33,846 bases of DNA from Gammaproteobacteria bacterium (GCA_024206335.1 JAAGZL010000002.1:1-33846); one strand, 5' to 3'; shown: positions 1 through 8,258, counted from the first letter of the stretch. Translations and numbers: made by a program. Notes: a model not told the origin generated them from the letters alone.

Positions 1-1063
1 ACCATCGTATGAAGTATCATCCGCTGCACTATGCAGCAAATCCACGCCGGCAATTAGCAATGAGTCATAAAAGTCAAAGTTGTGTCGATAGAAGCCCACC
101 AGATTCTGGTTGATCTCCTTGTCGCTACTAAAGTCAGCGTCTGGACTGTAGGAGGGTGTACCCTCACCCTCATTCTCCCTATATCCATAAGTGACCTCTA
201 CACCTGAGTGGTCGGTAAGATCAAGCTCATACTTGAGTGAACCGGATACTGACTTTTCTTCGTTATAGGCATCTAAGATCCCGGCCTGCTGCCGATCTGA
301 GTCATATTGATTCTGAGTAAGATCACCTGGGTTTTCTTCATATCGATCCAGGTATTCGGCTCTGAAGGTGAGCGTCGAACTATCATTGATATCAAACAGA
401 AGCTTACCGCTTATCTGGTCACGTTTATTGACTGTTCTTTCCTGCCACCCATCAGAATCAAGGAAATTAGCATCAAAGAAAATAGCCTACGCTACCCTTA
501 CTTCCAGCTGCAGATACACCCCCGCGCTGGCGATCATACTCCCCTCCCTCACCCCATACACGGAACTCAGGATCCAAAGGGGGCTTTCGCGTTATGATGT
601 TAATGGCACCACCCAAAGCGTGGCTGCCATAGAGGGCGGAGGCAGGCCCTCTGAGTACTTCAATACGTTCGATATCCAGGGTATTTGTATCGTCGGCAAA
701 TCCGATGGTGCCACTTCCAAAACGGGTACCTACGGCTACACCATCGATCAGATTAGCGGTATAGTTCTTACTGCCAATAGGTATTCTGAGGTTACGGCTC
801 ATACTGTAACCGGGTATCCGTTTCATCAATTCATCGGTGGCATCTGTAAACTTAACGATATCCAGCTCTTCCTCACCAATAACACTAATAGCAGCCGGTG
901 CATCTTGAATATCAGTAGCAACCCTTGATGATACCGTAACCGATATCTCCCCCAGATCTGCCACACCCCACTCGGATGCCAACGCAGAAGTGTTCACCAA
1001 TGCTGCTACTACAGCCGGGACCACTAGCAAGCGGGAACCCGCCTGAATGAACAAACGTACCAT
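1..1063 (-). pseudogene. TonB-dependent outer-membrane receptor, 5' part, frameshifted and cut by window edge
   Basis: The gene reads leftwards from ATG at 1063, preceded by a good ribosome site (AGAGGGGAG). Residues 1-29 look like a signal peptide. They are followed by a possible TonB box (EISVTV) and a plug domain with the usual DAPAAISVIGEEEL, RIEVLRGPASALYGSHALGG and INIITRKP blocks. The frame hits a stop at 475-473, after GSVGYFL. Shifting by one base at about 478 reopens a frame that stays open to position 1 and encodes barrel-like strands (FDANFLDSDGW, ISGKLLFDIND, LKYELDLTDHSGVEVTYGY, NQNLVGFYRHNFDFYDS). So a single +1-type shift (or a sequencing error) breaks an otherwise normal receptor. 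The substrate cannot be read from the sequence. The TonB/ExbBD operon at 7596-9338 could energise such receptors. The 3' part of the gene lies outside the window. Confidence 0.85.
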
Positions 1064-1524
1064 TGTTATTCTCCCCTCTAAGGAAATGACTCTAATAATT
1101 ACGCGGTAATATAATTATATTTTTTTTCATTTTCTATATGTCATTTCACACACCATAGTGCGTCATTTGACCCACCGCTAACATACTGATTACATGAGGT
1201 TATCTTATGCCACAGGGTGATCATATTCCGGAGCAGACAGAAGCCAAAAGTGATGCCAGACCAACTGTTTGGCGACACTCGTGGGGCAAGATTGGATAAG
1301 ACTAGAGAAGACCAGTTATGGAATAAAATATCATGTGGCAACAGACAGATTCGCCTGCTACATAGTAAAAAATAGCAACTGTTAGTTGGAACAGCGCATT
1401 TTTGCATCAAAGAATTTTTAGCTGTACCCAGGTGGGTAAAGGGTTGCAAACACAAGCTAAAACCACAGCCAAAATGCTGCTGTTTAGCCAATAAGGCATG
1501 GTTAATTAATCGGAGACTCCAGAA
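1064..1524. other. Intergenic region between receptor gene and phoQ-like gene
   Basis: This 461-base stretch shows no convincing gene. The part next to the receptor (about 1090-1145) is very AT-rich and should hold its promoter. A minus-strand TATAAT at 1114-1119 with ATGACA at 1139-1144 (19-base spacing) is a weak candidate. No clear Fur box is visible. Near the end of the phoQ-like gene, an imperfect inverted repeat (AGCTAAA at 1455-1461 against TTTAGCC at 1483-1489) could act as a weak terminator. A minus-strand open frame of 116 codons (1141-1491) has no recognisable domain, an odd Cys/Trp/Ser-rich composition and no visible ribosome site, so I do not call it. Confidence 0.5.
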
Positions 1525-2883
1525 CTATCCGTTATCAAAGCGAACGCTAATCTCCGCCCCACCCAGTTCACTATGCCCAATCTCCAGTTCACCGCCGTAG
1601 AGCCGGATGATATCGTCTGCCACGGCCAACCCTATCCCCTGCCCCTGTTCTCTCTGATCCTGTCGCTCACCCCGGCCCAATACCCGCTTCCACTCAGTTG
1701 CAGGTATACCGGCCCCATCATCTCCAATGGTTATGAGTAGAGGTGCGCGCATCCCGGATTCGGTTGCATCCTCTTCCACCTGCACCCGGACAGAACCACG
1801 ACAGTACTTGAAGGCGTTCTCCAACAGGTTACCCAGAAACTCCATCAGATCACCCTGATCCCCATAGAATCTGGCTCCGTCATCCAACTCCTGAACACAG
1901 GCTACCCCCTTGTCCCGATATACCTTGTGCAGGGTTGCGACAATCTTTCCGACTATGGGCGCTACCTGCTGGGCACGGGTCACATCAGAGCGACCAGATG
2001 CGCTGGCCCGCTGCAACTGGTAGCGTACGATCTCATCCATGCGCGGTAGCTGCTCGCGCACCGCTTCCCGCAGTGAATCTTTCCTATCGCTCTCCATGGC
2101 ACCCTGCAGTACCGCCAATGGCGTCTTCAGGCTGTGGGCCAGATCACCCAGGCTGTTGCGGTAACGCTCCTGGCTGGCCCGACCATGGTCGATAAGGGAG
2201 TTTATGTTCTGGGTCAGCCCCAACAGCTCTTTTGGATACTCCCCCTTCAGTTCGTCTGACTCCCCAGCCTCGATATGTTTAAGATCACTGGCGACCTGAC
2301 GCAACGGAGTCAGGCCCCAGCGCAGCATCAGGACCTGCACCAGTAGCAGCACCATAGCGGCACCACCCAGCCAGACAAACATGGTGAAGCGGAAACTTCC
2401 AACCTGGGAGTGCAAAGTATCGGTGCTTTGGGACACCATCATGGTATAAGAGAGTTCGGTGCCGGCATTATCCTCCCACAGCACCCCAAAGCTGAGGACG
2501 AACATCTCATCCGGCAACTTGGAACGGCCGAAGCGCCACTCACCGGGCACAGTTACTTGTATCACACCTGAGTCACGCCCCACCATGGAGGGGGATTGCC
2601 AGCTATAGGAACCATCCTCACCCTGCACCTGGGCATAGAGGCCGGAGTCAGGTTCAGACAGACGCGGATCAGGTAGTGACTTGGGAAGCCGCAGGCGGCC
2701 ATTGCTATCTTCGTCCGCCGCCCCCAGCAGACCGTACACCTGGCCTTTCAGTTTCTCCATGGTGGCGGTTTCCACACTGTCGCGAAACGCCTGATCCAGG
2801 GCGATACCGGTAAGACCAAGAAAGGCGGCAAGGACCAAGGTGCCCGCCCCAACCAGCCTGGTCTGTAGCGAGCCTGCCCTCAA
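1525..2883 (-). CDS. phoQ: PhoQ-like sensor histidine kinase
   Basis: This is an inner-membrane sensor kinase of 452 residues. TM1 is at about 12-31, a periplasmic sensor region at 33-163, TM2 at about 165-187, and a HAMP-like linker follows. The H-box reads DLAHSLKTPLAVLQ with phospho-acceptor His250, which is the PhoQ-type variant (HSLKTPLAVL). The ATPase domain has the N-box NLLENAFKYC (Asn356), G1 GDDGAGIP (about 388-394) and G2 QGQGIGLAVADDI (about 413-425). The start codon overlaps the stop of the phoP-like gene by four bases (ATGA), so the two are translationally coupled. In characterised PhoQ the periplasmic domain senses divalent cations, acid or cationic peptides. Whether the acidic membrane-facing patch exists here is not clear, so the signal is unknown. 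Orthology to enteric PhoQ is likely by motif but not proven. Confidence 0.85.
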   Translation of the reverse strand: MRAGSLQTRLVGAGTLVLAAFLGLTGIALDQAFRDSVETATMEKLKGQVYGLLGAADEDSNGRLRLPKSLPDPRLSEPDSGLYAQVQGEDGSYSWQSPSMVGRDSGVIQVTVPGEWRFGRSKLPDEMFVLSFGVLWEDNAGTELSYTMMVSQSTDTLHSQVGSFRFTMFVWLGGAAMVLLLVQVLMLRWGLTPLRQVASDLKHIEAGESDELKGEYPKELLGLTQNINSLIDHGRASQERYRNSLGDLAHSLKTPLAVLQGAMESDRKDSLREAVREQLPRMDEIVRYQLQRASASGRSDVTRAQQVAPIVGKIVATLHKVYRDKGVACVQELDDGARFYGDQGDLMEFLGNLLENAFKYCRGSVRVQVEEDATESGMRAPLLITIGDDGAGIPATEWKRVLGRGERQDQREQGQGIGLAVADDIIRLYGGELEIGHSELGGAEISVRFDNG

Positions 2884-3563
2884 CTACCGCTCCTCTCCAG
2901 GGTGAATCTATAGCCACGGCCACGCAGGGTCTCGATGGGGAGAAGCTCATTGTCCGGGTCCAGCTTACGGCGCAATCTTCCCACCAGCACCTCAAGCACA
3001 TTGCTGTCGCGATCGAAATCCTGCTCGTAGATATGTTCGGTAAGTTCAGTCTTGGATATAACCTTGCCGCTGTTTAGCATCAGGTATTCCAGGATTCGGT
3101 ATTCATAGGCGGTAAACGAGATCTGATCACCATTGAGGTACACAGCCTGACTGGTGGTATCCAATTTTATAGGACCGCACTCCAGCTTGGGTGTGGCGAG
3201 ACCAACCGAGCGGCGCAACAGGGCATTCAGACGCGCCAGCAACTCTTCAATATGGAATGGCTTAACCAGATAGTCATCTGCTCCCGCCTCCAGGCCCTCC
3301 ACCTTGTCCTGCCAGTTGCCACGGGCTGTCAGGATCAGCATGGGGTAGTCAAACCCCTCTGCACGCAGTTTCCGTATTACCTCGATACCACTGAGTTTGG
3401 GCAGACCAATGTCGATCACGGCCAGATCCTGGGGGTATTCACGACCATAGAACAGGCCCTCTTCACCATCCTCTGCAGTATTTACCGAATAACCGTGAGA
3501 GCTGAGCTGTTCATGCAGTTGGGTGCGTAGGGCTTCTTCGTCCTCTATTACCAGTATTCGCAT
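2880..3563 (-). CDS. phoP: PhoP-like OmpR-family response regulator
   Basis: This is a 227-residue DNA-binding regulator. The receiver domain (1-115) has the acidic pocket at Glu7-Asp8-Glu9, phospho-acceptor Asp51 (AVIDIGLP), the switch Thr79 (ILTARGNWQDKVEGL) and Lys101 (LVKPFHIEELLARLNALL). The last two segments are close to PhoP of enterics. The C-terminal winged helix (about 130-222) has the usual FTAYEYRILEYLMLNSGKV and VLVGRLRRKLDP recognition segments. It is transcribed just before the partner kinase, overlapping by four bases, and 43 bases after the PepSY gene. A PhoP-box-like direct repeat upstream of the whole minus-strand cluster (4657-4673) suggests autoregulation. Confidence 0.92.
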   Translation of the reverse strand: MRILVIEDEEALRTQLHEQLSSHGYSVNTAEDGEEGLFYGREYPQDLAVIDIGLPKLSGIEVIRKLRAEGFDYPMLILTARGNWQDKVEGLEAGADDYLVKPFHIEELLARLNALLRRSVGLATPKLECGPIKLDTTSQAVYLNGDQISFTAYEYRILEYLMLNSGKVISKTELTEHIYEQDFDRDSNVLEVLVGRLRRKLDPDNELLPIETLRGRGYRFTLERSGS

Positions 3564-3606
3564 CTAGTGTAGCGTCCTGTAGTGTTTGATAATTTCAGTG
3601 CGACAC

Positions 3607-3936
3607 CTATCTGCGAGGTGATACGGGCTTGGCTATAACCTTGAAACGTTTCACCTTACCTTTTCTGGTAAGAATCCTTATGTGATGGACAACCCGTCCA
3701 TTGCTGCGGCTGGTCTCTGCCGACAAAACCCTGCCCCCAGTACGACCACGGATACGTGCTACTGCACTGTCCAGGCTCTCAAGCTGTGCCTGCGCTAGAT
3801 ACTGGCCTGGCCGATGAAACTCTCTATCACCATCCGCAAAAAAACGCTGTGCGGCTACCGGCATACTTGCCAACAGACCGCACAGTAGTAAGGCGATAAC
3901 AAATTTGTTTTTTCCTGCAATCAATCTAGTCAGCAT
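3607..3936 (-). CDS. Small secreted PepSY-domain protein
   Basis: This 109-residue protein has a signal peptide (about 9-29, ending PVAAQ). A short PepSY-like fold covers about 52-104: helix LESLDSAVARIRGRTGG, strand VLSAETSRSNG, strand VVHHIRILTRKG, then KVKRFKVIAKP. A ribosome site (ACAGGACAG) lies in front of the ATG at 3936. Small periplasmic PepSY proteins often sit directly upstream of PhoP/QseB-type response regulators, as here. The likely role is as a periplasmic accessory of the two-component system, but that is inference. The C-terminus is very basic. It lies 51 bases after the glycine-zipper gene and probably shares its transcript. Confidence 0.75.
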   Translation of the reverse strand: MLTRLIAGKNKFVIALLLCGLLASMPVAAQRFFADGDREFHRPGQYLAQAQLESLDSAVARIRGRTGGRVLSAETSRSNGRVVHHIRILTRKGKVKRFKVIAKPVSPRR

Positions 3937-3987
3937 TGTCTGTCCTGTTATGAGTTCATACCGGTGCGTGATTCAGACTTGAGCCAA

Positions 3988-4593
3988 TCAGAACATCTCA
4001 TAGCCGGTACGGCGGCTTGGGTACTGATCATAGCCCCAGCGATCATCATATCCATTGTGGCCATGGTTATTATATCGGTTTGGCCTCACCTTCACCTTAA
4101 CGCTAATGCGTTTTCCCGGATGGGTGTCAGTACGAGTCCAATTGGTCTTACCGTTATATCTGTATTTTACACGATATCCAACCACTTCTTCTCTATTGCG
4201 ATAACGGTTTACCGTCTTACATCTGCGTACCATGGTCTCATAACCAGGTCCGGCATGACGATCACCAATATCATGGCCAATGGCACCACCCAACAAGCTC
4301 CCAGCAATTGTCATGGCACTACGACCTCTACCATTACCAAAATGACTACCAATAGCCCCACCAATTATCGCCCCGGCAATGGTTGGTACAGCAGAGTTAC
4401 TGCGACCACGGTGATACACTGGTTCATCCCAGCATTTACGTCGAGGATGACTTACCCGAACAGATTCATAGATCGGTTTTACTTTTAGAACTCGGGCGGA
4501 GTCGTAATAACCGTGCTTGGTGCCCGCAACAGATGTTTGTGAAACCAGCATTACCCCAAATCCGACTGCTGCTATCAGGCTAGTTTTATTCAT
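3988..4593 (-). CDS. Glycine-zipper 2TM-domain envelope protein (17 kDa antigen-like)
   Basis: This 201-residue protein has a cleavable signal peptide (1-23, ending TSVAG) and no lipobox cysteine. A glycine-zipper 2TM segment covers about 69-107: AIIGGAIGSHFGNG, then AGSLLGGAIGHDIGDRH. The Gly-x3-Gly spacing is typical of the Rickettsia 17 kDa antigen/SlyB-like family that inserts in the outer membrane or periplasm. After it comes a Cys-containing beta stretch with conserved-looking YRVKYRYNGK and a basic Asn/His/Tyr-rich tail. A clear ribosome site (AACAGGAGA) precedes the ATG. SlyB in enterics belongs to the PhoP regulon, so its position just upstream of a phoPQ-like pair is meaningful, though this protein is longer than SlyB. 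It is probably the first gene of the minus-strand cluster. Confidence 0.8.
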   Translation of the reverse strand: MNKTSLIAAVGFGVMLVSQTSVAGTKHGYYDSARVLKVKPIYESVRVSHPRRKCWDEPVYHRGRSNSAVPTIAGAIIGGAIGSHFGNGRGRSAMTIAGSLLGGAIGHDIGDRHAGPGYETMVRRCKTVNRYRNREEVVGYRVKYRYNGKTNWTRTDTHPGKRISVKVKVRPNRYNNHGHNGYDDRWGYDQYPSRRTGYEMF

Positions 4594-4656
4594 TTTCTAT
4601 CTCCTGTTCAATTTCAACTGTTATCAACCTTGTGAAGAAGATTAGCCCCAGTTGCC

Positions 4657-4673
4657 TGAATGCTTCCTGAACA
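4657..4673 (-). promoter_or_regulatory. Candidate PhoP box upstream of the glycine-zipper/PepSY/phoPQ-like cluster
   Basis: On the minus strand this reads TGTTCA-GGAAG-CATTCA: two hexamers separated by five bases, an 11-base period. That is the architecture of enteric PhoP boxes (TGTTTA-N5-TGTTTA). The first half-site matches 5 of 6 positions and the second only 3 of 6, so this is suggestive only. It lies 64 bases upstream of the ATG at 4593. Confidence 0.35.
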
Positions 4674-4762
4674 GAATCATTAATAATTGCGTGATATGCC
4701 TTAATGCCTACGCCATATGACATATCTTGCTGTTTTTTATTGCGATTTGTGCTTCTTTCTTA

Positions 4763-4790
4763 TTGCACTCAAATCCTACTTTTGTATTAT
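4763..4790 (+). promoter_or_regulatory. Candidate sigma-70 promoter of the redox/TonB operon
   Basis: TTGCAC (4763-4768) and TATTAT (4785-4790) are separated by 16 bases, close to the TTGACA/TATAAT consensus. Use of this promoter would give a leader of roughly 220 bases before the ATG at 5016. No other promoter in the region fits better. Confidence 0.4.
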
Positions 4791-5015
4791 CGCCTGTTCG
4801 ATGGGACCGATATTTGGGTATTCAACCGCCCTGCTTTAATGCAATCAGGGCCAACGGTGACGGCAGTAAGAACGGTGTGTGCAGTGCTGAGGACCGGTCG
4901 CCGACGATCAACCAGGGTCGTACGTTCACAGCCAGCCTACCTATTTTTACTTATTGATAAAACAATCCCATTGCCCTGGATGGCCGATTGGATCTGATAA
5001 CAAGGGCGCAGATGC

Positions 5016-5840
5016 ATGAAAATACTAAAACCAATCACCAGCCTGGTTCTGGCCATTACCAGCGCTACCGTTATTGCTGCCCCTGACCCAGGGAAAGCAG
5101 TTACAAGTAACCAACCAGCCAAGGCATCTGCTCCGGCAAAACAAACCCAGCAACACCAGCGGAGACCAAAACAACTCACACTGGACAACGCTGAGGGGGC
5201 AACAATCAAGCTCTGGAAGCCGGACCTGACCACCATCCCTCTGGAGCAAAGACACCTGAAGCACGGCAGCATCACTCTGCCACGCACCGGCATGGACAAC
5301 TACCACGCCATAGTGGCAGAGAAAGACTGGGGTAATTCCAAGGAGGCAGTCATCCGTTATGAGTACCTACGTGGTAGACCCAGCAAACACAGCCCAACCA
5401 TACTGTCTGCCACTCAGAAAACCACATTCGAAGTGGTACCAGCTCCTATTCCCAGGGGGCACTACCACTACTACAGCAACCAGGAGTGGAGTTTCCAGAC
5501 CCGCTTCAAGCAGCACCCAATACCCAACCTACCGGTGGTTATGGAGACCACCAACGGCAGCCGGGTTGAGACTATTTCAGACAATAACGGGATGGTTACC
5601 ATACGTATCCCGGACGATTTTCCCAATATCATCCCTGGTGAACGGGACCGGCGCAGTGCCGACTTTAGCGTATCCGCCAAATACCAGGATAACGGCATCA
5701 CCTATAACACCATGCTCAGCGCCGAATACCGGGTCGATCAGGCCCACTGGAAATCCCTCAGTTGGGGGTTTGCCGTGGCCGGACTTGGAATGATTGCGGG
5801 CGGTTTCATCGGCCGTACCAGAAAGAAAAACAGGAGCTGA
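5016..5840 (+). CDS. Periplasmic protein with C-terminal membrane anchor (DUF4198/Ig-like flavour)
   Basis: The 274-residue product has a signal peptide (1-22, ending VIAA). A Pro/Ala/Gln-rich linker (about 24-50) follows, then a periplasmic beta-rich region (about 52-240), one hydrophobic segment (about 249-266) and a basic cytoplasmic tail (GRTRKKNRS). The stretch NLPVVMETTNGSRVETISDNNGMVTIRIPDDF looks like an Ig-like or DUF4198-type module (a conserved 'T-D-x-N-G' turn before a strand). Proteins of that kind are often found with metal transporters. A His/Tyr cluster (HYHYYS) lies just before it. It is the first gene of the operon and ends two bases before the polyferredoxin gene. I cannot assign a function. 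A substrate-binding or electron-accepting partner of the next two membrane proteins is my inference. Confidence 0.7.
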   Translation: MKILKPITSLVLAITSATVIAAPDPGKAVTSNQPAKASAPAKQTQQHQRRPKQLTLDNAEGATIKLWKPDLTTIPLEQRHLKHGSITLPRTGMDNYHAIVAEKDWGNSKEAVIRYEYLRGRPSKHSPTILSATQKTTFEVVPAPIPRGHYHYYSNQEWSFQTRFKQHPIPNLPVVMETTNGSRVETISDNNGMVTIRIPDDFPNIIPGERDRRSADFSVSAKYQDNGITYNTMLSAEYRVDQAHWKSLSWGFAVAGLGMIAGGFIGRTRKKNRS

Positions 5841-5842
5841 CA

Positions 5843-6898
5843 ATGAACCCGCTGAGAAATCTATCCGTCATCCGCAAGCTGGTACAGGTTGCTGCCTTCG
5901 CCCTCCTGGTCTACGGCAGCTCCATAGGCGCCTACCACCTGGCCGACAAGCTTACCCACGCCCTGCCGGCACTGAGTTGCGCCTATGACCTGAACGGCTC
6001 TGATATCTGCGCCCTGATCCCGATGCAGCACCAGATGGACCACCGCCTTGGTCCGGCCATCAACTCCGGCGGCAGTATTCTAATGGGATTACTGCCCACC
6101 GCTATCACCCTGGGCACCTTTCTGATCTTCTTCATCTTCCTGAACAAGGCCTTCTGTGGCTGGATTTGCCCCCTGGGAACCTTCCAGGAGTTCCTCTACA
6201 TGATCGGCCAGAAACTGGGGCTGCAACGAACAGAGAACGTGGATGGCAAGATCGTACAGCACCTGCGCCCGGTCAAGTGGTTGATCTTGATCCTGCTGGT
6301 ATTTGGCTTCCCCCTGCTTACCGGCATGGGTTACCTAAACCATGACCTGGGCGACCCCTTCTGCAAGATCTGCCCCAGCCGTATCCTCACCACCCTGGCC
6401 AACGGTGATACCACCCAACTGCATGTGGACACAGCCAGTACCACCACCATGGTGCTCTCCATTCTCGCTGACTTTCTGTTCGGCCTGGTGATCGTGCTAT
6501 CTCTTACCGTGCGCCAGCCTTTCTGCCGTATCTGCCCCATGCTGGCCCTCAACGCCATCTTCCGCAAACTCGGTCTGCTGCGTCTGATCAAAAACGCCTC
6601 ATCCCGTTGTGACAAATGCGGTCTCTGCGCCAAAGCCTGCCCGATGGATATCAAAGAGATCCACACCGAGATGGAGCTGAAGAACGTACTGTTTGAGGAC
6701 TGCACCCTATGTGGACGCTGCGTGGAGTTCTGCCCGGAGAAGGACGTACTGCAGTTGAAATACACCGTAATCCCAGTATTTTCCGCTGACCCAAAATACT
6801 TCAAGGGACGCAACAAGGCTCAGAAGAAGTGGGAGAAAACCAATCTCCTGTCACGCCTGGGCGGCAGCAGAAAACCAGCGAAGAACAGCTCCACATGA
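5843..6898 (+). CDS. Membrane polyferredoxin, 4Fe-4S, NapH/CcoG/NosR-like
   Basis: This 351-residue membrane iron-sulfur protein starts at ATG 5843, behind AGGAGCTGACA. A longer TTG-initiated frame would overlap the previous gene and is rejected. TM segments are at about 13-31, 78-100, 145-164 and 203-222. Cysteine motifs between them are CGWICP (105-110), CKICP (174-178) and CRICP (228-232), as in the NapH/NosR/CcoG group. Two classical 4Fe-4S binding motifs follow: CDKCGLCAKACP (256-267) and CTLCGRCVEFCP (287-298). The first external loop has two further Cys (46 and 56). Relatives pass electrons across or along the membrane (NapH to nitrate reductase, NosR to N2O reductase), and CcoG has been described as a copper reductase. 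Nothing nearby encodes a nitrate, N2O or cytochrome cbb3 enzyme, so the partner is unknown. Its four-base overlap with the next gene suggests coupled translation. Confidence 0.85.
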   Translation: MNPLRNLSVIRKLVQVAAFALLVYGSSIGAYHLADKLTHALPALSCAYDLNGSDICALIPMQHQMDHRLGPAINSGGSILMGLLPTAITLGTFLIFFIFLNKAFCGWICPLGTFQEFLYMIGQKLGLQRTENVDGKIVQHLRPVKWLILILLVFGFPLLTGMGYLNHDLGDPFCKICPSRILTTLANGDTTQLHVDTASTTTMVLSILADFLFGLVIVLSLTVRQPFCRICPMLALNAIFRKLGLLRLIKNASSRCDKCGLCAKACPMDIKEIHTEMELKNVLFEDCTLCGRCVEFCPEKDVLQLKYTVIPVFSADPKYFKGRNKAQKKWEKTNLLSRLGGSRKPAKNSST

Positions 6899-7599
6899 CA
6901 GCACTGGAACCCATAACACTCAGCTTTAGCGCCGCTCTGATACTTGGCCTCAGCTTCGGCGCAGGCCCATGCAATATTGCCTGCCTGCCCTACCTGGGTC
7001 CGGTATTCATGGCCACTGGTGATGGGGTACGCAACTCCTGGCGCACCCTGGTCCCATTCTCTGCCGGACGTCTTAGCGGCTATGCGCTATTGGGTGCCGT
7101 GGCAGGATGGGCTGGGCTATTAGTTCAAGAGTGGGTTAGCCATCCCGGGACACGCTGGGTGTTGGGCGGTGCCACTATAACCGTGGCCATCGCCCTGCTC
7201 ATGCGGAGCTACCGGCAACCTGCCAGCTGTAGCAAGCAACCAGATGTGGCACTGAGTCCAGAGGTGCCCATATCCGATCTGGAGAAACAGACACCACTTC
7301 TGCCAGGTGGGCTCTTCTTTATGGGCATGGGGATGGCATTGAATCCATGCGCACCCCTTACTACAGTCATCTTTGCTGCAGCCACCACTGCCAGTGCCTT
7401 GGGTGGGTTCTCACTGGGCATGGGATTTGGCCTGGGTGCAGTCATCATACCCAGCCTGATCTTTGCCTTTGGCGTGGCCCATATGGGAGCACAGATCCGT
7501 GAGCACCTGGAAAACTGGCGTGGGGCACTGGAAAAACTCAGCGTTATTTTACTACTACTAATGGGCACAGCCACCGCCCTGGGATGGATTGCACCATGA
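6895..7599 (+). CDS. CcdA-like / sulfite exporter TauE-SafE family membrane protein
   Basis: A 234-residue polytopic membrane protein with about six TM segments. ATG 6895 overlaps the polyferredoxin stop (ATGA). TM1 carries GAGPCNIACLPYLGP with Cys26 and Cys30. The second half carries MALNPCAPLTTV with Cys152. This pairing of a TM1 Cys motif and a later Pro-Cys is the layout of CcdA/DsbD-type thiol electron transporters and of the TauE/SafE-type protein that often accompanies ccoGHIS genes. A central cytoplasmic or periplasmic loop (about 106-136) holds a further Cys112. The likely role is moving reducing equivalents to, or handling metal at, the periplasmic face. A simple sulfite exporter is unlikely in this context. 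The family call is firm but the function is not. Confidence 0.75.
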   Translation: MTALEPITLSFSAALILGLSFGAGPCNIACLPYLGPVFMATGDGVRNSWRTLVPFSAGRLSGYALLGAVAGWAGLLVQEWVSHPGTRWVLGGATITVAIALLMRSYRQPASCSKQPDVALSPEVPISDLEKQTPLLPGGLFFMGMGMALNPCAPLTTVIFAAATTASALGGFSLGMGFGLGAVIIPSLIFAFGVAHMGAQIREHLENWRGALEKLSVILLLLMGTATALGWIAP

Positions 7600-8258
7600 A
7601 TATTGATGAACTGTTTACCCGTGGCGGAGTTGTAGTGTGGATTCTTGCCGCCTACTCCATCGTTGGAATCGCCATTGTACTGGATCGCTACCTGCTGTTT
7701 CTCCGCCAGCACAAACTGCCAAAAGAGATTCAAGCCGGACTTAACCGTCTCCTGGATAACACAGATACGACTTCCAGGATCAGTAATCTTAAAGGGCCAG
7801 AGGCCAGAATCATCCAGGCAGTGGTGGATGCCAATCAGCAGGGAGTCAAAGACCTGCATGGAGTTGGTACCCGTATCCGTTCAGCCGAGATGCAACGCAT
7901 GGAAACCGGGCTACCAACCCTGGGGCTACTGGGAAACACCGCCCCACTGCTGGGGTTGCTCGGCACCATTACCGGCATGATCAAGGCATTTATGGTGATC
8001 GAACAGGCCGGAGGCAAGGTTGATGCCCAGGCCCTGGCCGGCGGTATCTGGGAGGCCATGATCACCACTGGCGTTGGTCTCGCAGTTGCCATTCCACTAT
8101 TGATTTTGCTACATCTGCTGGAGGGAGGGGTTGAACGCAGGGTTCAATCCATGGAATCCTGCCTCTCTCTATTACTGGAGCGCAGACCAGGCACGCATAC
8201 CCCAACCGAGCAAGCAGAGGCATCCCATCACTGGGAGGAGATAACAGATGGGGTCTGA
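7596..8258 (+). CDS. exbB: ExbB/TolQ-type proton-channel subunit
   Basis: A 220-residue MotA/TolQ/ExbB-family protein. ATG 7596 overlaps the previous stop by four bases. TM1 is at about 11-30 (GVVVWILAAYSIVGIAIVLD). A cytoplasmic helical region carries RSAEMQRMETGLPTLGLLGNTAPLLGLLGTITGMI, where TM2 begins (about 107-130). TM3 follows at about 150-175 (GIWEAMITTGVGLAVAIPLLI). These GNTAPLLGLLGT and TTGVGLAVAIP blocks are the family signature. ExbB pentamers with an ExbD dimer convert proton flow into TonB motion. ExbD and TonB follow directly, so the complex is complete. The cytoplasmic tail after residue 195 is short and His/Glu-rich. Confidence 0.93.
   Translation: MNIDELFTRGGVVVWILAAYSIVGIAIVLDRYLLFLRQHKLPKEIQAGLNRLLDNTDTTSRISNLKGPEARIIQAVVDANQQGVKDLHGVGTRIRSAEMQRMETGLPTLGLLGNTAPLLGLLGTITGMIKAFMVIEQAGGKVDAQALAGGIWEAMITTGVGLAVAIPLLILLHLLEGGVERRVQSMESCLSLLLERRPGTHTPTEQAEASHHWEEITDGV

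Larger units (their letters stand above)
4594..5015. other. Divergent intergenic region with a long leader for the redox/TonB operon
   Basis: This 422-base region separates the divergent minus-strand phoPQ-type cluster from the plus-strand operon. No coding sequence is convincing. Two short plus-strand frames (4704-4997 and 4727-4957) lack ribosome sites and any domain. Downstream of the promoter candidate at 4763-4790 the leader can fold several stems: CCCTG/CAGGG around 4830-4850, a longer stem between CGGTGAC near 4855 and GTCGCCG near 4908, and ACGA/TCGT near 4913-4922. It does not contain the hallmark boxes I know for cobalamin, TPP, FMN, Moco or NiCo riboswitches. Confidence 0.45.

Noticed and set aside
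1141-1491. A 116-codon minus-strand open frame downstream of the phoQ-like gene.
   Set aside because: No ribosome site, no recognisable domain, unusual Cys/Ser/Trp-rich composition; it looks like open non-coding sequence.
4704-4997. Two overlapping short plus-strand frames in the leader of the redox/TonB operon.
   Set aside because: One uses TTG, neither has a ribosome site, and composition does not resemble the neighbouring genes.
5762-5842. TTG-initiated upstream extension of the polyferredoxin gene.
   Set aside because: It would overlap the previous gene by about 80 bases, while ATG 5843 has a good ribosome site and fits the family's N-terminus.
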